Source of the DNA: Saccharothrix tamanrassetensis
GTDB lineage: Bacteria; Actinomycetota; Actinomycetes; Mycobacteriales; Pseudonocardiaceae
Length of the DNA stretch: 64,000 bases
Assembly: GCF_014203665.1 (NCBI RefSeq)
Contig: NZ_JACHJN010000001.1
Span: forward strand, 992,001-1,056,000
Direction of reading: 5' to 3'
Of this stretch, positions 34,800 to 43,681 are shown one piece after another. The position numbers and the translations under genes were made by a program. The notes under the pieces are model-generated. The model saw only the letters and a program-made list of their open reading frames with translations, had not been told where the DNA came from and made no database searches. How positions within the stretch are numbered: position 1 is the stretch's first letter; each line of letters begins with the position of its first letter.

Positions 34800-35233
34800 C
34801 ACGACGACCTGCGGGCCGCGGGCAACGCGGACGAGGTGCCGCGGGGCGCGGACGACAGGTACGTCCCCACCCGCTTCACCAACATGTTCATCTCGTAGGC
34901 GATCATCCCCATGTCGGAGTCCTCTTCGCCCAGGACGGCCAGGCACGCGCCGTGTCCCGCCGCGGTGACGAAGAGGTAGGCGTGCTCCATCTCGACGATG
35001 GTCTGCCGCACCGCGCCACCGCCGAAGTGCCGCCCGGTGCCGCGGGCCAGGCTCTGGAACGCCGAGGCCATCGCCGACAGGTGGTCGGAGTCGTCCTTGG
35101 ACAGTCCGGGTGACCGACCGAGCAGCAGACCGTCCGCGGACAGCACCACCGCGTGCCGGGCACCCACCACACGGCCGACCAGGTCCTCCAACAACCAGTT
35201 CAGTTCGTTGTGCTGGCTGGTCATGTCGTTCAT
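34799..35233 (-). CDS. cvnB: Conservon roadblock/LC7 protein
   Basis: The 144-residue roadblock-fold protein contains LNWLLEDLVGRVVGARHAVV and LSADGLLLGRSPGLS. Its relatives act as GTPase-activating partners for MglA/CvnD-like GTPases. The chosen ATG 35233 has a GGAAAGG site; a longer in-frame extension to 35269 lacks one. It sits 42 bp after cvnA. Confidence 0.93.
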   Translation of the reverse strand: MNDMTSQHNELNWLLEDLVGRVVGARHAVVLSADGLLLGRSPGLSKDDSDHLSAMASAFQSLARGTGRHFGGGAVRQTIVEMEHAYLFVTAAGHGACLAVLGEEDSDMGMIAYEMNMLVKRVGTYLSSAPRGTSSALPAARRSS

Positions 35234-35275
35234 CGCCGTTGCCTTTCCGGTTTCCAGTCGTCCGGCCACTGCTGG

Positions 35276-37696
35276 TCAGGGTTCGAGGGCGTCGTCGGAG
35301 CGGCGGGCGTCACGGGTGCCCCGCTGGAACGCCGACAGGTCCTGGCGGACCCGTTCGGCGGACTGCTCCGCGTCGACCTCGGCGAGCGGTTCGGGCGAAG
35401 GGTGGAAATCGTTGCGCACCAACTGCGGCGCGAGGTTCTGCTGCCTGCGGCGGCGGGGCAGCTCGGGGCGGTCCGCGGGTTCGGCGGCCGGCTCGTCGGC
35501 AGGCCACTCGGCGGTCCGCTTGCGCTGTGGCAACTGGAGGTCGCCGCTGTGCTGCGGCAGGTCCAGCTCGTCGTTCAGTCGTTCGTCGGGTCGGTTGTCC
35601 GCTGGAACGGGATGCTGGTTGGCCGCAGCCTCGGCCTGGGCCCAGAACCCCTCCAGCTCTCGGGAGGTGTCGGGAAACCTGGCGTCTCGCACTGAGTCGT
35701 CGCCCTGCTCCGGGATCACGTGGTCGTCTGGGAAGGTGCGGCGCGGCAGCTGGCGGGTCTCCGCCGGCTCCACGACGCTGGTAGGACCCGCCACGACGGC
35801 GGACGGGATGAGCACCAGGGCGAGCGTGCCGCCGTAGGGCGACTCGCGCAGCTCGACGTGGATGCCGCGCCGGGCCGCCAGCCGGGCCACCACGAACAGG
35901 CCGAGGCGGGACTCCCCGCGCAGCCGCATCGCGTCGAACTCGGGCGGGTCGGCCAGCATCGCGTTGTGCTGCTCGCGGTCCTCGGGGTTGATGCCCAGGC
36001 CGTGGTCCTCGATCTCCACCACGACGCCCTGCGGCACCTCGCTGGCGTGCACCTGCACCTGGGAGCGCGGCGAGGAGAACGCGGTCGCGTTGTCCACCAG
36101 CTCGGCCACCAGGTGGATGGTGTCCGCGACGGCCGCGCCCACCAGCGCGGTCTCCGGCACGGGGTTCACCTTGACCCGGACGTACTGCTCGGTCTCGGCG
36201 ACCGCGGCGCGCAGCACGTCGAGCAGCCGCACCGGCTTGCGCCACTGCCGCCCGGGCTGCTCGCCGGCGAGGATGATGAGGTTCTCCGCGTTGCGGCGGG
36301 CGCGGGTGGCCAGGTGGTCGAGCTGGAACAGCGCGTCGAGCTGGTCCGGGTTCTCCTCCTCCCGCTCCAGCTTGTCCAGGATCTTGAGCTGGCGGTGCAC
36401 CAGGCCCTGGTTGCGGTGCGCGATGTCCAGGAAGACCCGGTTCACGCCCTCGCGCGCCTGGCTCTCCTTCACCGCCGCGGCGACGGCGGTGTACTGGGCG
36501 GCGTTGAACGCGTCGGCCACCTGGCCGATCTCGTCGCTGCCGTAGTCCAGCGGCGGCACCTCGACCTCGACGTCCACGTGCTTGCCCTCGCGCAGCCGGT
36601 CGACGATGTCGGGCAGCCGCTCGTGGGCCAGCGCGAGCGAGTCCTTCTTCAGCGCCGTCAGGCGGGTGATCAGCGCGCGGTTGACCAGCCGGTTGGAGAT
36701 GCGGACCGCGAACACGATGCCGGCGAGCACCACGACCAGCGCGATGAGCGCGCCGATCAGGACGGTGACGAACCGGCTGTTGCCGCGCTCCAGGCCGGAG
36801 TCGGCCGCGCTGGACGCCTGGTTGGTGGCCAGGGTCACCAGCCGCTCGGACACCGGGCGGGAGGCGGCCTGCCACTCGTCCAGCGCCACGTCGGCGGTGG
36901 ACGTGGTGATCAGCTCGTTCTCCAGCTCGGTGAGCCTGCGCCAGTCGTCCGACTCGGTCAGCGCCTGGTACTCCCGGCGCACGTGGTCCTGGGCGAACGG
37001 CGTAGTCGTGGTGAGCTGCGAGTGGTAGGAGCCCACCAGGTTGACGAACTCCAGCCGGTCCTTCGCGCTGGGCTGGCCGGAGGTCAGCGCGCCGGAGGCG
37101 ACCGAGGAGGCGCGCGACATCCAGTCGGCGGCGCGGAACAGGTCGGTCGCGTTGAGCCCGCCCTGGGAGGCCACCACGTCGGGGACGACGCGGGCCTGGG
37201 TGCCGAACAGCGCGGTGCCCGCGTCGACCACACTGTTGTAGTACTTGTAGATCTCGTCCTTGTCGACCTTGCCGGTCTCGACGCCCGCGCGGCGCTGCGG
37301 CAGCTCCCCGAGGAGCGCGTTCAGCGCGGTGATCTTGGCGTTGACCTCGTCCGGGGAGTTGCCGGAGACCGCCTCGAACGCCCGCCTCATCGCACCGGTC
37401 GTGTCGTCCACGACGCGCTGCTGCGCGTGCAGGTCGTCGAGGTCGGGGTTCTTCTGGCTGAGCGCGGTCATGGCGAGCTGGCGTTCGCGCTGGATCGCGA
37501 CGAAGGCGTTCACGGCCGGGATGGAGGCTTCCTTGACGCTGACCGCGACGGCGCGGGTGTAGAAGCCGTCGAAGACGGTGTAGGAGGAGAACGCCAACCA
37601 CATCACCAGCAGCACCACGCTCGGCACCACCACCACACCGGTGAGCCTGGAGCGGATGGTCTTCTGGTTCGTCTCCACCTTGTTCTTCTGCTTCAC
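35276..37696 (-). CDS. cvnA: Conservon sensor histidine-kinase-like protein
   Basis: The 806-residue membrane protein has a transmembrane helix at about 19-41, a large extracytoplasmic nitrate-sensor-like (NIT) helical domain (about 45-315), a second helix near 317-340, a HAMP-like linker and a HATPase domain (VAELVDNATAFSSP, DHGLGI, RLGLFVVARLA). No canonical His phospho-acceptor box is evident, as usual in CvnA. A disordered, acidic and proline-rich tail covers about 655-806. GTG 37696 is the start. It leads the cvnABCD operon. The signal is unknown. Confidence 0.93.
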   Translation of the reverse strand: MKQKNKVETNQKTIRSRLTGVVVVPSVVLLVMWLAFSSYTVFDGFYTRAVAVSVKEASIPAVNAFVAIQRERQLAMTALSQKNPDLDDLHAQQRVVDDTTGAMRRAFEAVSGNSPDEVNAKITALNALLGELPQRRAGVETGKVDKDEIYKYYNSVVDAGTALFGTQARVVPDVVASQGGLNATDLFRAADWMSRASSVASGALTSGQPSAKDRLEFVNLVGSYHSQLTTTTPFAQDHVRREYQALTESDDWRRLTELENELITTSTADVALDEWQAASRPVSERLVTLATNQASSAADSGLERGNSRFVTVLIGALIALVVVLAGIVFAVRISNRLVNRALITRLTALKKDSLALAHERLPDIVDRLREGKHVDVEVEVPPLDYGSDEIGQVADAFNAAQYTAVAAAVKESQAREGVNRVFLDIAHRNQGLVHRQLKILDKLEREEENPDQLDALFQLDHLATRARRNAENLIILAGEQPGRQWRKPVRLLDVLRAAVAETEQYVRVKVNPVPETALVGAAVADTIHLVAELVDNATAFSSPRSQVQVHASEVPQGVVVEIEDHGLGINPEDREQHNAMLADPPEFDAMRLRGESRLGLFVVARLAARRGIHVELRESPYGGTLALVLIPSAVVAGPTSVVEPAETRQLPRRTFPDDHVIPEQGDDSVRDARFPDTSRELEGFWAQAEAAANQHPVPADNRPDERLNDELDLPQHSGDLQLPQRKRTAEWPADEPAAEPADRPELPRRRRQQNLAPQLVRNDFHPSPEPLAEVDAEQSAERVRQDLSAFQRGTRDARRSDDALEP

Positions 37697-37873
37697 AGTG
37701 CTCCGCAGCCTCGTGAACTAGTCAGCCTGGTCAGAACGCAGCACTAGGAGCGCTGCCTCCTCTTCACCCGATCGGCCACGGAACGGTAACATCAGAAGAT
37801 CATCATTACGAAGAGACAGCGATCACTCGCGCGACGCGACGCTGAGGTTACCCAGTCGAGTGACACCCGGAAC
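37697..37873. other. Promoter region of the conservon, no gene
   Basis: This gap upstream of cvnA shows no coding signal. It holds a GGTAAC at about 37785 and a GGTTACC near 37845 but no clear repeat. The transcription start of cvnABCD is expected here. Confidence 0.4.
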
Positions 37874-37910
37874 AGGGGGCCGATGTGAACTTTGCACCCA
37901 TCGGCCCCCT
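37874..37910 (-). terminator. Twelve-bp hairpin after the beta-propeller gene
   Basis: AGGGGGCCGATG (37874-37885) and CATCGGCCCCCT (37899-37910) are exact complements with a 13-nt loop, 6 bp past the stop of the secreted beta-propeller gene. Confidence 0.85.
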
Positions 37911-37915
37911 TGGTT

Positions 37916-38836
37916 TCACCTGTTGGGCACAGCGACGACGTTGTACGTAGTCGTCGGGGTCGGCGGTGTGGTGAACCGGGCGTTGGGCAGGTACAGCCGG
38001 TTGCCGAACGCGGCCACCGTCGTGGGCACGTCGAACCGCGGGTCGGTGATCTTGGCCACCAGCTTTCCGCTGGTACCGGCCCTGTCAAGGGTGAACACCG
38101 CGACCGTGTTCAGCGCGTTCCGCACGACGTAGAGGGTGCGCCCGCGGACCAACAGGCCGTCACCGGCGGTGAGCACCTCGCCGCCGAGGTCGACGACCTT
38201 GGTGACGCCGTCCACGACGCGGTGCAACTGACCGGTGTTGCTCTGCACGACGAGCAGCGCTTTTCCGTCCGGCGTCTCCGCGATGCCGTTCGCGTTGAAC
38301 CCCGGATTGAGGACGAAATCACCGGTCAGCGGCACCGCGGTGTAGGTGTCGGGCAACCGGCCGTGCGGCCCGAACGCGATCTTGTACAGCAGCGCCTTGC
38401 TGGAGTCGGTGAAGTACGCGGCGTCGTCGGTGACCACGACGTCGTTGACGAAGGCACCCGGGCCGGCGAATTTGTAGGACTTGAGGATTGCTCCATTTCG
38501 GGCATCGACCACCCGCGCGTCCCCGCCATTCCCACCGGCGACGAACAGCCGCCCGCGCCGGTCGACCTTCAGCCCGACCGACGGCGTGCCGGGCCCCTGG
38601 CTGAACACCTCACCTTTGCCGGTGCGCAGGTCGAGGCGGAGCAGGTCGCCGTCGGCCAACGAGCCCAGGTACGCGACCGGCGCGCTGCCGATGGCGATGC
38701 CCTCGGGGCGGAAGCCGTTCGGCAGCGGCAGCTCGGTGGGTAACGGGTCGTGCGCGCTCGCGGCCGAGGCGGGCGCCGCGGCGACGAGCGAGAGCCCGAC
38801 CACCACGGCGGCCAGCACTCCTGACATGCGGGACAT
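37916..38836 (-). CDS. Secreted SMP-30/NHL-like beta-propeller protein
   Basis: The 306-residue protein starts at ATG 38836 behind GAGGAG. It has a signal peptide with likely cleavage after APASA (about 28). The mature part has repeated blade motifs such as GLKVDRRGRLFVAGGNGG, VNDVVVTDDAAYFTD and GIAETPDGKALLVVQ, typical of SMP-30/gluconolactonase or NHL-type propellers. An extracellular lactonase or binding role is possible; metal ligands cannot be placed with confidence. It is divergent from the DUF1996 gene, with a GTAAC direct repeat between. Confidence 0.82.
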   Translation of the reverse strand: MSRMSGVLAAVVVGLSLVAAAPASAASAHDPLPTELPLPNGFRPEGIAIGSAPVAYLGSLADGDLLRLDLRTGKGEVFSQGPGTPSVGLKVDRRGRLFVAGGNGGDARVVDARNGAILKSYKFAGPGAFVNDVVVTDDAAYFTDSSKALLYKIAFGPHGRLPDTYTAVPLTGDFVLNPGFNANGIAETPDGKALLVVQSNTGQLHRVVDGVTKVVDLGGEVLTAGDGLLVRGRTLYVVRNALNTVAVFTLDRAGTSGKLVAKITDPRFDVPTTVAAFGNRLYLPNARFTTPPTPTTTYNVVAVPNR

Positions 38837-38926
38837 GACACTCCTCAGGGTCGTCCGTTGCACGGGTCTTCGCAGCGGCCACCCACCGGCCTAGTGCCTC
38901 CCGGCCCGAGTTAGGGGGCGATCTGG

Positions 38927-38942
38927 GTAACGAGACGGTAAC
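38927..38942. promoter_or_regulatory. Direct repeat GTAAC-N6-GTAAC, MtrA-like site
   Basis: Two GTAAC pentamers start 11 bp apart (38927 and 38938) in the 211-bp divergent region between two genes for secreted proteins. This is the arrangement described for the actinobacterial response regulator MtrA, which controls envelope and secreted-protein genes. No mtrA gene is in the window. Confidence 0.45.
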
Positions 38943-39047
38943 GGTGAGGTCGCGGACCGGGTGCGGTACGTATGCCACGTTGTCCACCGCCCACCGGTGG
39001 TCGGGGTTCGAAGCTGATGCGCGTACCTACGACGAGGTGACACATCC

Positions 39048-40457
39048 ATGACGCGAAACCAGGGGCGGCACCGCTTCTCGCGGCGCACGAAGCTCACGGC
39101 CGGGGTTGCCGGACTGGTGCTGACGACCGGCCTGGCGGTCGCCATCTCCACCACCGGCGACCAGGGCACCGCCCAGGCGGACGGGGCCGACAAGTCCCTG
39201 TTCGTCGACATCACCAAGCAGGGACGCAACGTCAAGGCGCCCAGGCCGGAGGACGACGCGACGACCGGGACGTTCACCGTGGACTGCGGCCGCAACGAGA
39301 ACGGCCACTTCAACCCGGACAACTTCATCGCGCAGCCCGGCGTCCGCAACGGCGCCCAGCACCTGCACGACTACGTGGGCAACGTGTCCACCGACGCCGA
39401 CTCGACCGACGAGAGCCTGCTGGAGGCCGACACCACCTGCAAGAACGGCGACAAGTCCACGTACTTCTGGCCGGTCGTCCGGATCGACCGGGAGAACGAG
39501 GGCGGGGAGCCGGGACAGCCCGCCGACGCCGAGGTCGAGTGCCCGGACGTGAAGCGCAAGCTCCGCGACGTGCCACGCCAGGCCAGGGCCGAGGTCGACC
39601 GCGAGCTGAAGGCCCTCAAGGACCAGGTCGCCGAGGCCAACGCCAAGTTGCAGAACGTCAACGTGGACGACCCGGACGCGGTGAACAACACCGTGCTGAA
39701 GCCGCTGCGCGACAAGCGTTCCGCGACGATCGGACGGATCGTGGAGGCGATCGACCGGGTGGGCCGGCGGCCGCGCGGGCTCCAGCGGCTCGCCCCGTGC
39801 ACGGTCAAGGACGGCGACACCGAGGACGTGAAGGTCGCCGAGGCGCAGAAGGAAGCCGAGGCCGACGCGCCGGAGAAGGGTGACGGCAAGAGCCGGAGCG
39901 ACGAGAACGAACTGCCCGGCAACGAGGGCGAGATCCAGCGCCCCGAGGTCGTGGACATCACCTTCCGCGGCAGCCCCACCGGCGAGGTCACGCCGATGCC
40001 CCGGTTCCTGCGCGTGCTCTACGGCGACGCGAAGGTGTCCACCAACGGCCCCAGGAACGCCCGCGACTCGTGGACCTGCACCGGTTTCGAGGACAAGGTG
40101 CTGATCAACAAGTACCCGATCTGCCCGCAGGGCAGCAAGGTCAAGCGCATCCACGACTTCGCGAGCTGCTGGGACGGCACCAACACCGACAGCGCCAACC
40201 ACCGCGACCACATCGTCTACGCCGACCGGAACGGCAAGTGCCCCAGGGGCTTCAAGGCCGTGCCGCAGCTGCGCATCAGCCTGACCTACGACATCCCCCG
40301 GGACGTGCAGCAGAACGGCCAGTACGCGGTCGACGCGTTCCCCGAGGAGAAGCACAACCCGTTCTCCGACCACGACGACTTCGCCAACGTGATGCCCGAC
40401 GAGATCATGCAGCGGGTCGTGAACTGCATCAACACCGGCAAGAGGTGCCGGGAGTAG
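39048..40457 (+). CDS. Secreted DUF1996-like protein with charged insert
   Basis: The 469-residue protein has a basic N-terminus and a membrane/signal helix (about 13-34). The DUF1996-type halves are about 75-160 (GAQHLHDYVGN, STYFWPVVR) and about 310-469 (RFLRVLYGD, FASCWDGTNTD, HRDHIVYAD, VPQLRISLTYDIP). Between them lies an insert of about 145 residues with a probable coiled coil (RQARAEVDRELKALKDQVAE) and a Glu/Lys/Asp-rich stretch. Eight or so cysteines suggest disulfides outside the cell. The enzymatic role of the domain is not known to me. Confidence 0.82.
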   Translation: MTRNQGRHRFSRRTKLTAGVAGLVLTTGLAVAISTTGDQGTAQADGADKSLFVDITKQGRNVKAPRPEDDATTGTFTVDCGRNENGHFNPDNFIAQPGVRNGAQHLHDYVGNVSTDADSTDESLLEADTTCKNGDKSTYFWPVVRIDRENEGGEPGQPADAEVECPDVKRKLRDVPRQARAEVDRELKALKDQVAEANAKLQNVNVDDPDAVNNTVLKPLRDKRSATIGRIVEAIDRVGRRPRGLQRLAPCTVKDGDTEDVKVAEAQKEAEADAPEKGDGKSRSDENELPGNEGEIQRPEVVDITFRGSPTGEVTPMPRFLRVLYGDAKVSTNGPRNARDSWTCTGFEDKVLINKYPICPQGSKVKRIHDFASCWDGTNTDSANHRDHIVYADRNGKCPRGFKAVPQLRISLTYDIPRDVQQNGQYAVDAFPEEKHNPFSDHDDFANVMPDEIMQRVVNCINTGKRCRE

Positions 40458-40470
40458 GCGTGCCGGTGGA

Positions 40471-40851
40471 TCAGGGGATCACCAGACCGGCGGCCCGCAA
40501 CGACTCCTCGACGCGCAGCCGCTCGATCTCCCGGTCCACCCCTTCGGGCAGTTCGCCGAGCCGGTGCGCCACCCCGACCGCCGCACAGGCCTGTGCCAAC
40601 AGGACGTCGTACGCCTGCCGTACCCCTGCGCGGCGGGCGTACGGCGTGCCCGGTCGGACGCACTCCAGGATCCGGTGCACCCGCCGCAGGTCCGCCGCCA
40701 ACTGCTCGATCGGAAGTCCTTGCGGCGAAGCGGTTTCCCGTCGCAGACCGCGTATCAGGCGGGGCAGGCGGAGCGCAGCCCAGCACAGCGCGGACGGCGC
40801 GAGCGCGGCGGCCGCGAACAAGGCGAAGTTGGCCCACGGCGTGGGAGCCAT
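40471..40851 (-). CDS. Small membrane-anchored hypothetical protein
   Basis: The 126-residue product starts at ATG 40851, 10 bp downstream of the PucR stop on the same strand. One hydrophobic N-terminal helix (about 6-28) is followed by a basic, helical cytosolic part (RRVHRILECVRPGTPYARRA). I do not recognise the family. Position suggests cotranscription with the purine-type PucR regulator. It converges with the DUF1996 gene with only 13 bp between. Confidence 0.6.
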   Translation of the reverse strand: MAPTPWANFALFAAAALAPSALCWAALRLPRLIRGLRRETASPQGLPIEQLAADLRRVHRILECVRPGTPYARRAGVRQAYDVLLAQACAAVGVAHRLGELPEGVDREIERLRVEESLRAAGLVIP

Positions 40852-40861
40852 GCGACCAGTA

Positions 40862-42349
40862 TCAACCCGCCTGCAAGGCCAGGTACAGGTCCACCCGCGA
40901 AGCGAAGTCGGACAGGTCCGCGCCCAGCAGCTCCTCCACCCGCCCGACCCGGTACCGCAGCGTGTTCACGTGGACGTGCAGGCGGGCGGCCGCGGTGGTC
41001 CACGAGCCCGAGCAGTCCAGGAACACCCGCAGCGTGCCGACCAGGTCCGACCCGTGCTCGGCGTCGTAGTCCAGCACCGGCCCCAGCACCCGCCGCCGCA
41101 ACGACCCGCGCAGCTCCTCCGGCACCCCGGCCAGCAGCAACTGGTGCAACGCGATCTCCTCGCCCGCCACCACGCACGTCCGGCCGGCCCGCCGCTCCCC
41201 CAGCCGGCGCGCGTGCGACGCCTCCTCGGCCGCCCCGCGCAGCCCGGCGGCCACCACGGGCGACGAGATGCCGACCAGCACCCGGGTGGCCCCCAGACCG
41301 GGCTCGACGGTCCGCAACGCGGTCCGCACGGCCTCCGCCCACCCGGCACCGGACGGGGCGACCGCGTACACCTCCGCACCCACCGCGCCGACCAGGGCGT
41401 GCGGCGCGATCGGGGCCAGGACTTCCTCCAGCAGCGCCGCCACCGGCTCGACGCGGCCGTCCGACGCCGACGCCACCAGCACCCGCAGCGGCACGTCGGA
41501 GTGCCAGCCGACGGCGGCGATCCGGGCCGCCAGGTCGCCCGAGCCGGCCAGCACCTCCCGCAGCAGCGGCCCCGCCGCGCGGTTCCCGATCCGCCGCCCC
41601 TGCACCACCCGGGACCGCTCCACGCCGACGAGGCTGGCCAGCTCGGCCGCCACCTCGTCGTGCGCCAGGTCGCCCGCGACCGCCAGGACCCAGGTCGCCA
41701 GGCGTGACCCGCCGCGTTCGGACACCGGCAGCAGGGTCGTCCCCCGGACCACCCGCGGCAGGCGGTCGGCCCGCAGGAACTCGCGCGCGAAGAACGCCGC
41801 GTCGGGCAGTTCGGGGCCGGCCACGACGTGCCCGGTGGTCGACAGCACCCAGCACGCGGCGGCCAGCTCCGCCTCCCCGGCGGTGACCAGCTCGTCCAGC
41901 CCGCCGCCGTCCGCGACCACGGTCAGCAGGCGCCGGTACCGGCCCAACCGGGCGCCCGCGTCGCCGACCCGTTCGGCGGCCAGCTCCTGCACCACCCGCT
42001 CGGTGATGACCGCGAAGGAGAGGTCTTCCGGGACCTCCAGCAGCGGGATGGCGTGCCGGCGGCACGCGTCGACCAGCGCTTCCGGCAACTCGCGTGCGTC
42101 CGGTGCGCGGGCGGCGGCCAACGCGGCCACACCGCCCTGTGCCAGCGCGCCGACGAACGTCTCGCAGTCGGCCGCCGAACGGTGCCAGAGCAGGCCGGAC
42201 AGCACCAGCTCGCCACCCGAGAGGTACCGCGCCGGGTTCGGCAGCTCGGTGCCGTAGAGCCTGGTCACGGGTCGGTCGAGGCACTCGTCGCCGACGACGG
42301 AGCGCAGCCGCAGTTCCGGCATCCGCAGCAACGTGCGTACCAGCAACAC
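40862..42349 (-). CDS. PucR-family regulator of the purine catabolism cluster
   Basis: The 495-residue regulator has an N-terminal PucR domain (about 8-130) with LSGGELVLSGLLWHRS, a middle region, and the C-terminal PucR helix-turn-helix (FLDCSGSWTTAAARLHVHVN, then TLRYRVGRVEELLG). GTG 42349 follows GGAGGAGG. It is divergent from the HIU hydrolase-xanthine dehydrogenase operon with a 160-bp gap. B. subtilis PucR governs the same pathway. Two inverted repeats in the gap are operator candidates. Confidence 0.92.
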   Translation of the reverse strand: MLLVRTLLRMPELRLRSVVGDECLDRPVTRLYGTELPNPARYLSGGELVLSGLLWHRSAADCETFVGALAQGGVAALAAARAPDARELPEALVDACRRHAIPLLEVPEDLSFAVITERVVQELAAERVGDAGARLGRYRRLLTVVADGGGLDELVTAGEAELAAACWVLSTTGHVVAGPELPDAAFFAREFLRADRLPRVVRGTTLLPVSERGGSRLATWVLAVAGDLAHDEVAAELASLVGVERSRVVQGRRIGNRAAGPLLREVLAGSGDLAARIAAVGWHSDVPLRVLVASASDGRVEPVAALLEEVLAPIAPHALVGAVGAEVYAVAPSGAGWAEAVRTALRTVEPGLGATRVLVGISSPVVAAGLRGAAEEASHARRLGERRAGRTCVVAGEEIALHQLLLAGVPEELRGSLRRRVLGPVLDYDAEHGSDLVGTLRVFLDCSGSWTTAAARLHVHVNTLRYRVGRVEELLGADLSDFASRVDLYLALQAG

Positions 42350-42395
42350 ACGCCTCCTCCCCGATGTCCGGACAGTTCAGCTTCGTCCGATCGGG

Positions 42396-42494
42396 TTTGT
42401 AGGAAAGCACAAATCCGCTCGCTGTAGGAGCCTGTGATTCATGCGCCGCCACCGTAGCCGGGCGGCCTACCCGTTCTGTGTACTGGATCACACA
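42396..42494. promoter_or_regulatory. Two inverted repeats in the PucR/HIU-hydrolase divergent promoter
   Basis: TTTGT-N8-ACAAA lies at 42396-42413 and TGTGT-N8-ACACA at 42477-42494. Both have 5-bp arms and an 8-bp spacer, so they may be two sites for one dimer. The second lies 15 bp before the HIU hydrolase start and would block it if bound. Confidence 0.4.
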
Positions 42495-42509
42495 CCGAGG
42501 GGGATGCCA

Positions 42510-42806
42510 GTGACGATCAGCACGCACGTGCTCGACGCGCAGCGCGGCCGGCCCGCCGCCGGGATGGCGGTGCGGCTGGAGCGCGACGGCGAGCCGGTCG
42601 CCGAGGGGCACACCGGGGACGACGGCCGGATCACCGGCTGGCCGTCCGACACCGCCGGGGTCTACCGGCTGGTGTTCGACACCGGGGCGGTGGCGCCGTT
42701 CTTCCCGGAGGTGGTGCTCACCTTCCGGGTCACCGAGCCGGGCGAGCACCACCACGTGCCCCTGCTGTTGTCCCCGTTCGCGTATTCGACCTACCGAGGC
42801 AGCTGA
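42510..42806 (+). CDS. 5-hydroxyisourate hydrolase
   Basis: The 98-residue transthyretin-like protein converts 5-hydroxyisourate to OHCU in urate breakdown. Diagnostic residues are present: N-terminal STHVLDAQRG with the catalytic His, the central Arg in VAPFFPEVV context, and the C-terminal YRGS. ATG 42504 and GTG 42510 are in frame; the AGGGGG site ends at 42503, which leaves room only for GTG 42510. It shares one base with the next start (TGATG). No uricase or OHCU decarboxylase gene is in the window. Confidence 0.93.
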   Translation: MTISTHVLDAQRGRPAAGMAVRLERDGEPVAEGHTGDDGRITGWPSDTAGVYRLVFDTGAVAPFFPEVVLTFRVTEPGEHHHVPLLLSPFAYSTYRGS

Positions 42807-43678
42807 TGGACTTCCTGCGACCCGACACCTTCGCCGAGGCGCTCGCGCTCAAGGCCGGGCAGCCCGAGGCGGTGCCCATCGCCGGCGGCACGGACGTGAT
42901 GGTGGAGCTGAACTTCGACCACCGCAGGCCCGCCGCGCTGCTGGACCTGACCCGGATCGCGGAGCTGCGCGAGTGGTCGGTCGCGGACGGGGTGGTGCGC
43001 ATCGGCGCGGGGGTGCCGTACGTGCGGGTCATCGAGGAGCTCGGTGACCGGCTGCCCGGTCTGGCGATGGCGTCCCGCACAGTCGGCTCGCCGCAGATCC
43101 GCAACCGGGGCACGGTCGGCGGCAACCTCGGCGCGGCCTCCCCCGCCGGCGACACGCACCCCGTGCTGCTGGCCGGCGACGCCGCGGTGGAGGTGGCGTC
43201 GACCCGCGGCACCCGGCTGATCCCCGCCACCGAGTTCTACCTCGGCGTCAAGCGCAACGCGTTGCGGCCGGACGAGCTCATCGCCGCCGTGCACGTGCCG
43301 GAGACCCGCGCGCCGCAGCAGTTCTCGAAGGTCGGCACGCGCAACGCGATGGTGATCGCGGTGTGCTCGTTCGCCGTCGCGCTGCACCCCGGGGAGAGGC
43401 GGGTCGGCGCGGCCGTGGGCAGTGCGGCCCCGACGCCCCGCCGGGCGACCGATGCCGAGGAGTTCCTGACCGGCGAGCTGGTCGCCACGAACCAGTGGGA
43501 GTCGCCGAAACCGTTGAAGGACGCGGTGAAGCGGAGGTTCGGCGAACTCGTCGCGAAGGCCGCGAGCCCCATCGACGACGTGCGCGGCTCGGCCGCGTAC
43601 CGCAAGCACGCCCTGTCCGTGCTGGCCTGCCGCACGCTGGGCTGGGCGTGGCAGGACTACACCGGGAAGGTCGCCTGA
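42806..43678 (+). CDS. Xanthine dehydrogenase FAD-binding subunit
   Basis: The 290-residue CoxM/XdhB-type flavoprotein has the FAD-binding AGGTDVMVEL (about 26-35) and TVGSPQIRNRGTVGGNLGAA (about 91-110), then the CO_deh_flav_C domain. It relays electrons from the 2Fe-2S clusters to NAD. It is translationally coupled to the HIU hydrolase and followed 3 bp later by the iron-sulfur subunit. Confidence 0.95.
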   Translation: MDFLRPDTFAEALALKAGQPEAVPIAGGTDVMVELNFDHRRPAALLDLTRIAELREWSVADGVVRIGAGVPYVRVIEELGDRLPGLAMASRTVGSPQIRNRGTVGGNLGAASPAGDTHPVLLAGDAAVEVASTRGTRLIPATEFYLGVKRNALRPDELIAAVHVPETRAPQQFSKVGTRNAMVIAVCSFAVALHPGERRVGAAVGSAAPTPRRATDAEEFLTGELVATNQWESPKPLKDAVKRRFGELVAKAASPIDDVRGSAAYRKHALSVLACRTLGWAWQDYTGKVA

Positions 43679-43681
43679 GCC

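Noticed and set aside
35310-37601. Open frame of 763 codons overlapping cvnA in another frame
   Set aside because: Arg/Gly/Ala/Pro-rich with no domains; cvnA has the correct HATPase motifs and operon context.
39005-39014. tRNA T-loop-like GGTTCGAAGC
   Set aside because: No acceptor stem, anticodon arm or D arm can be built around it; it lies in a promoter region.
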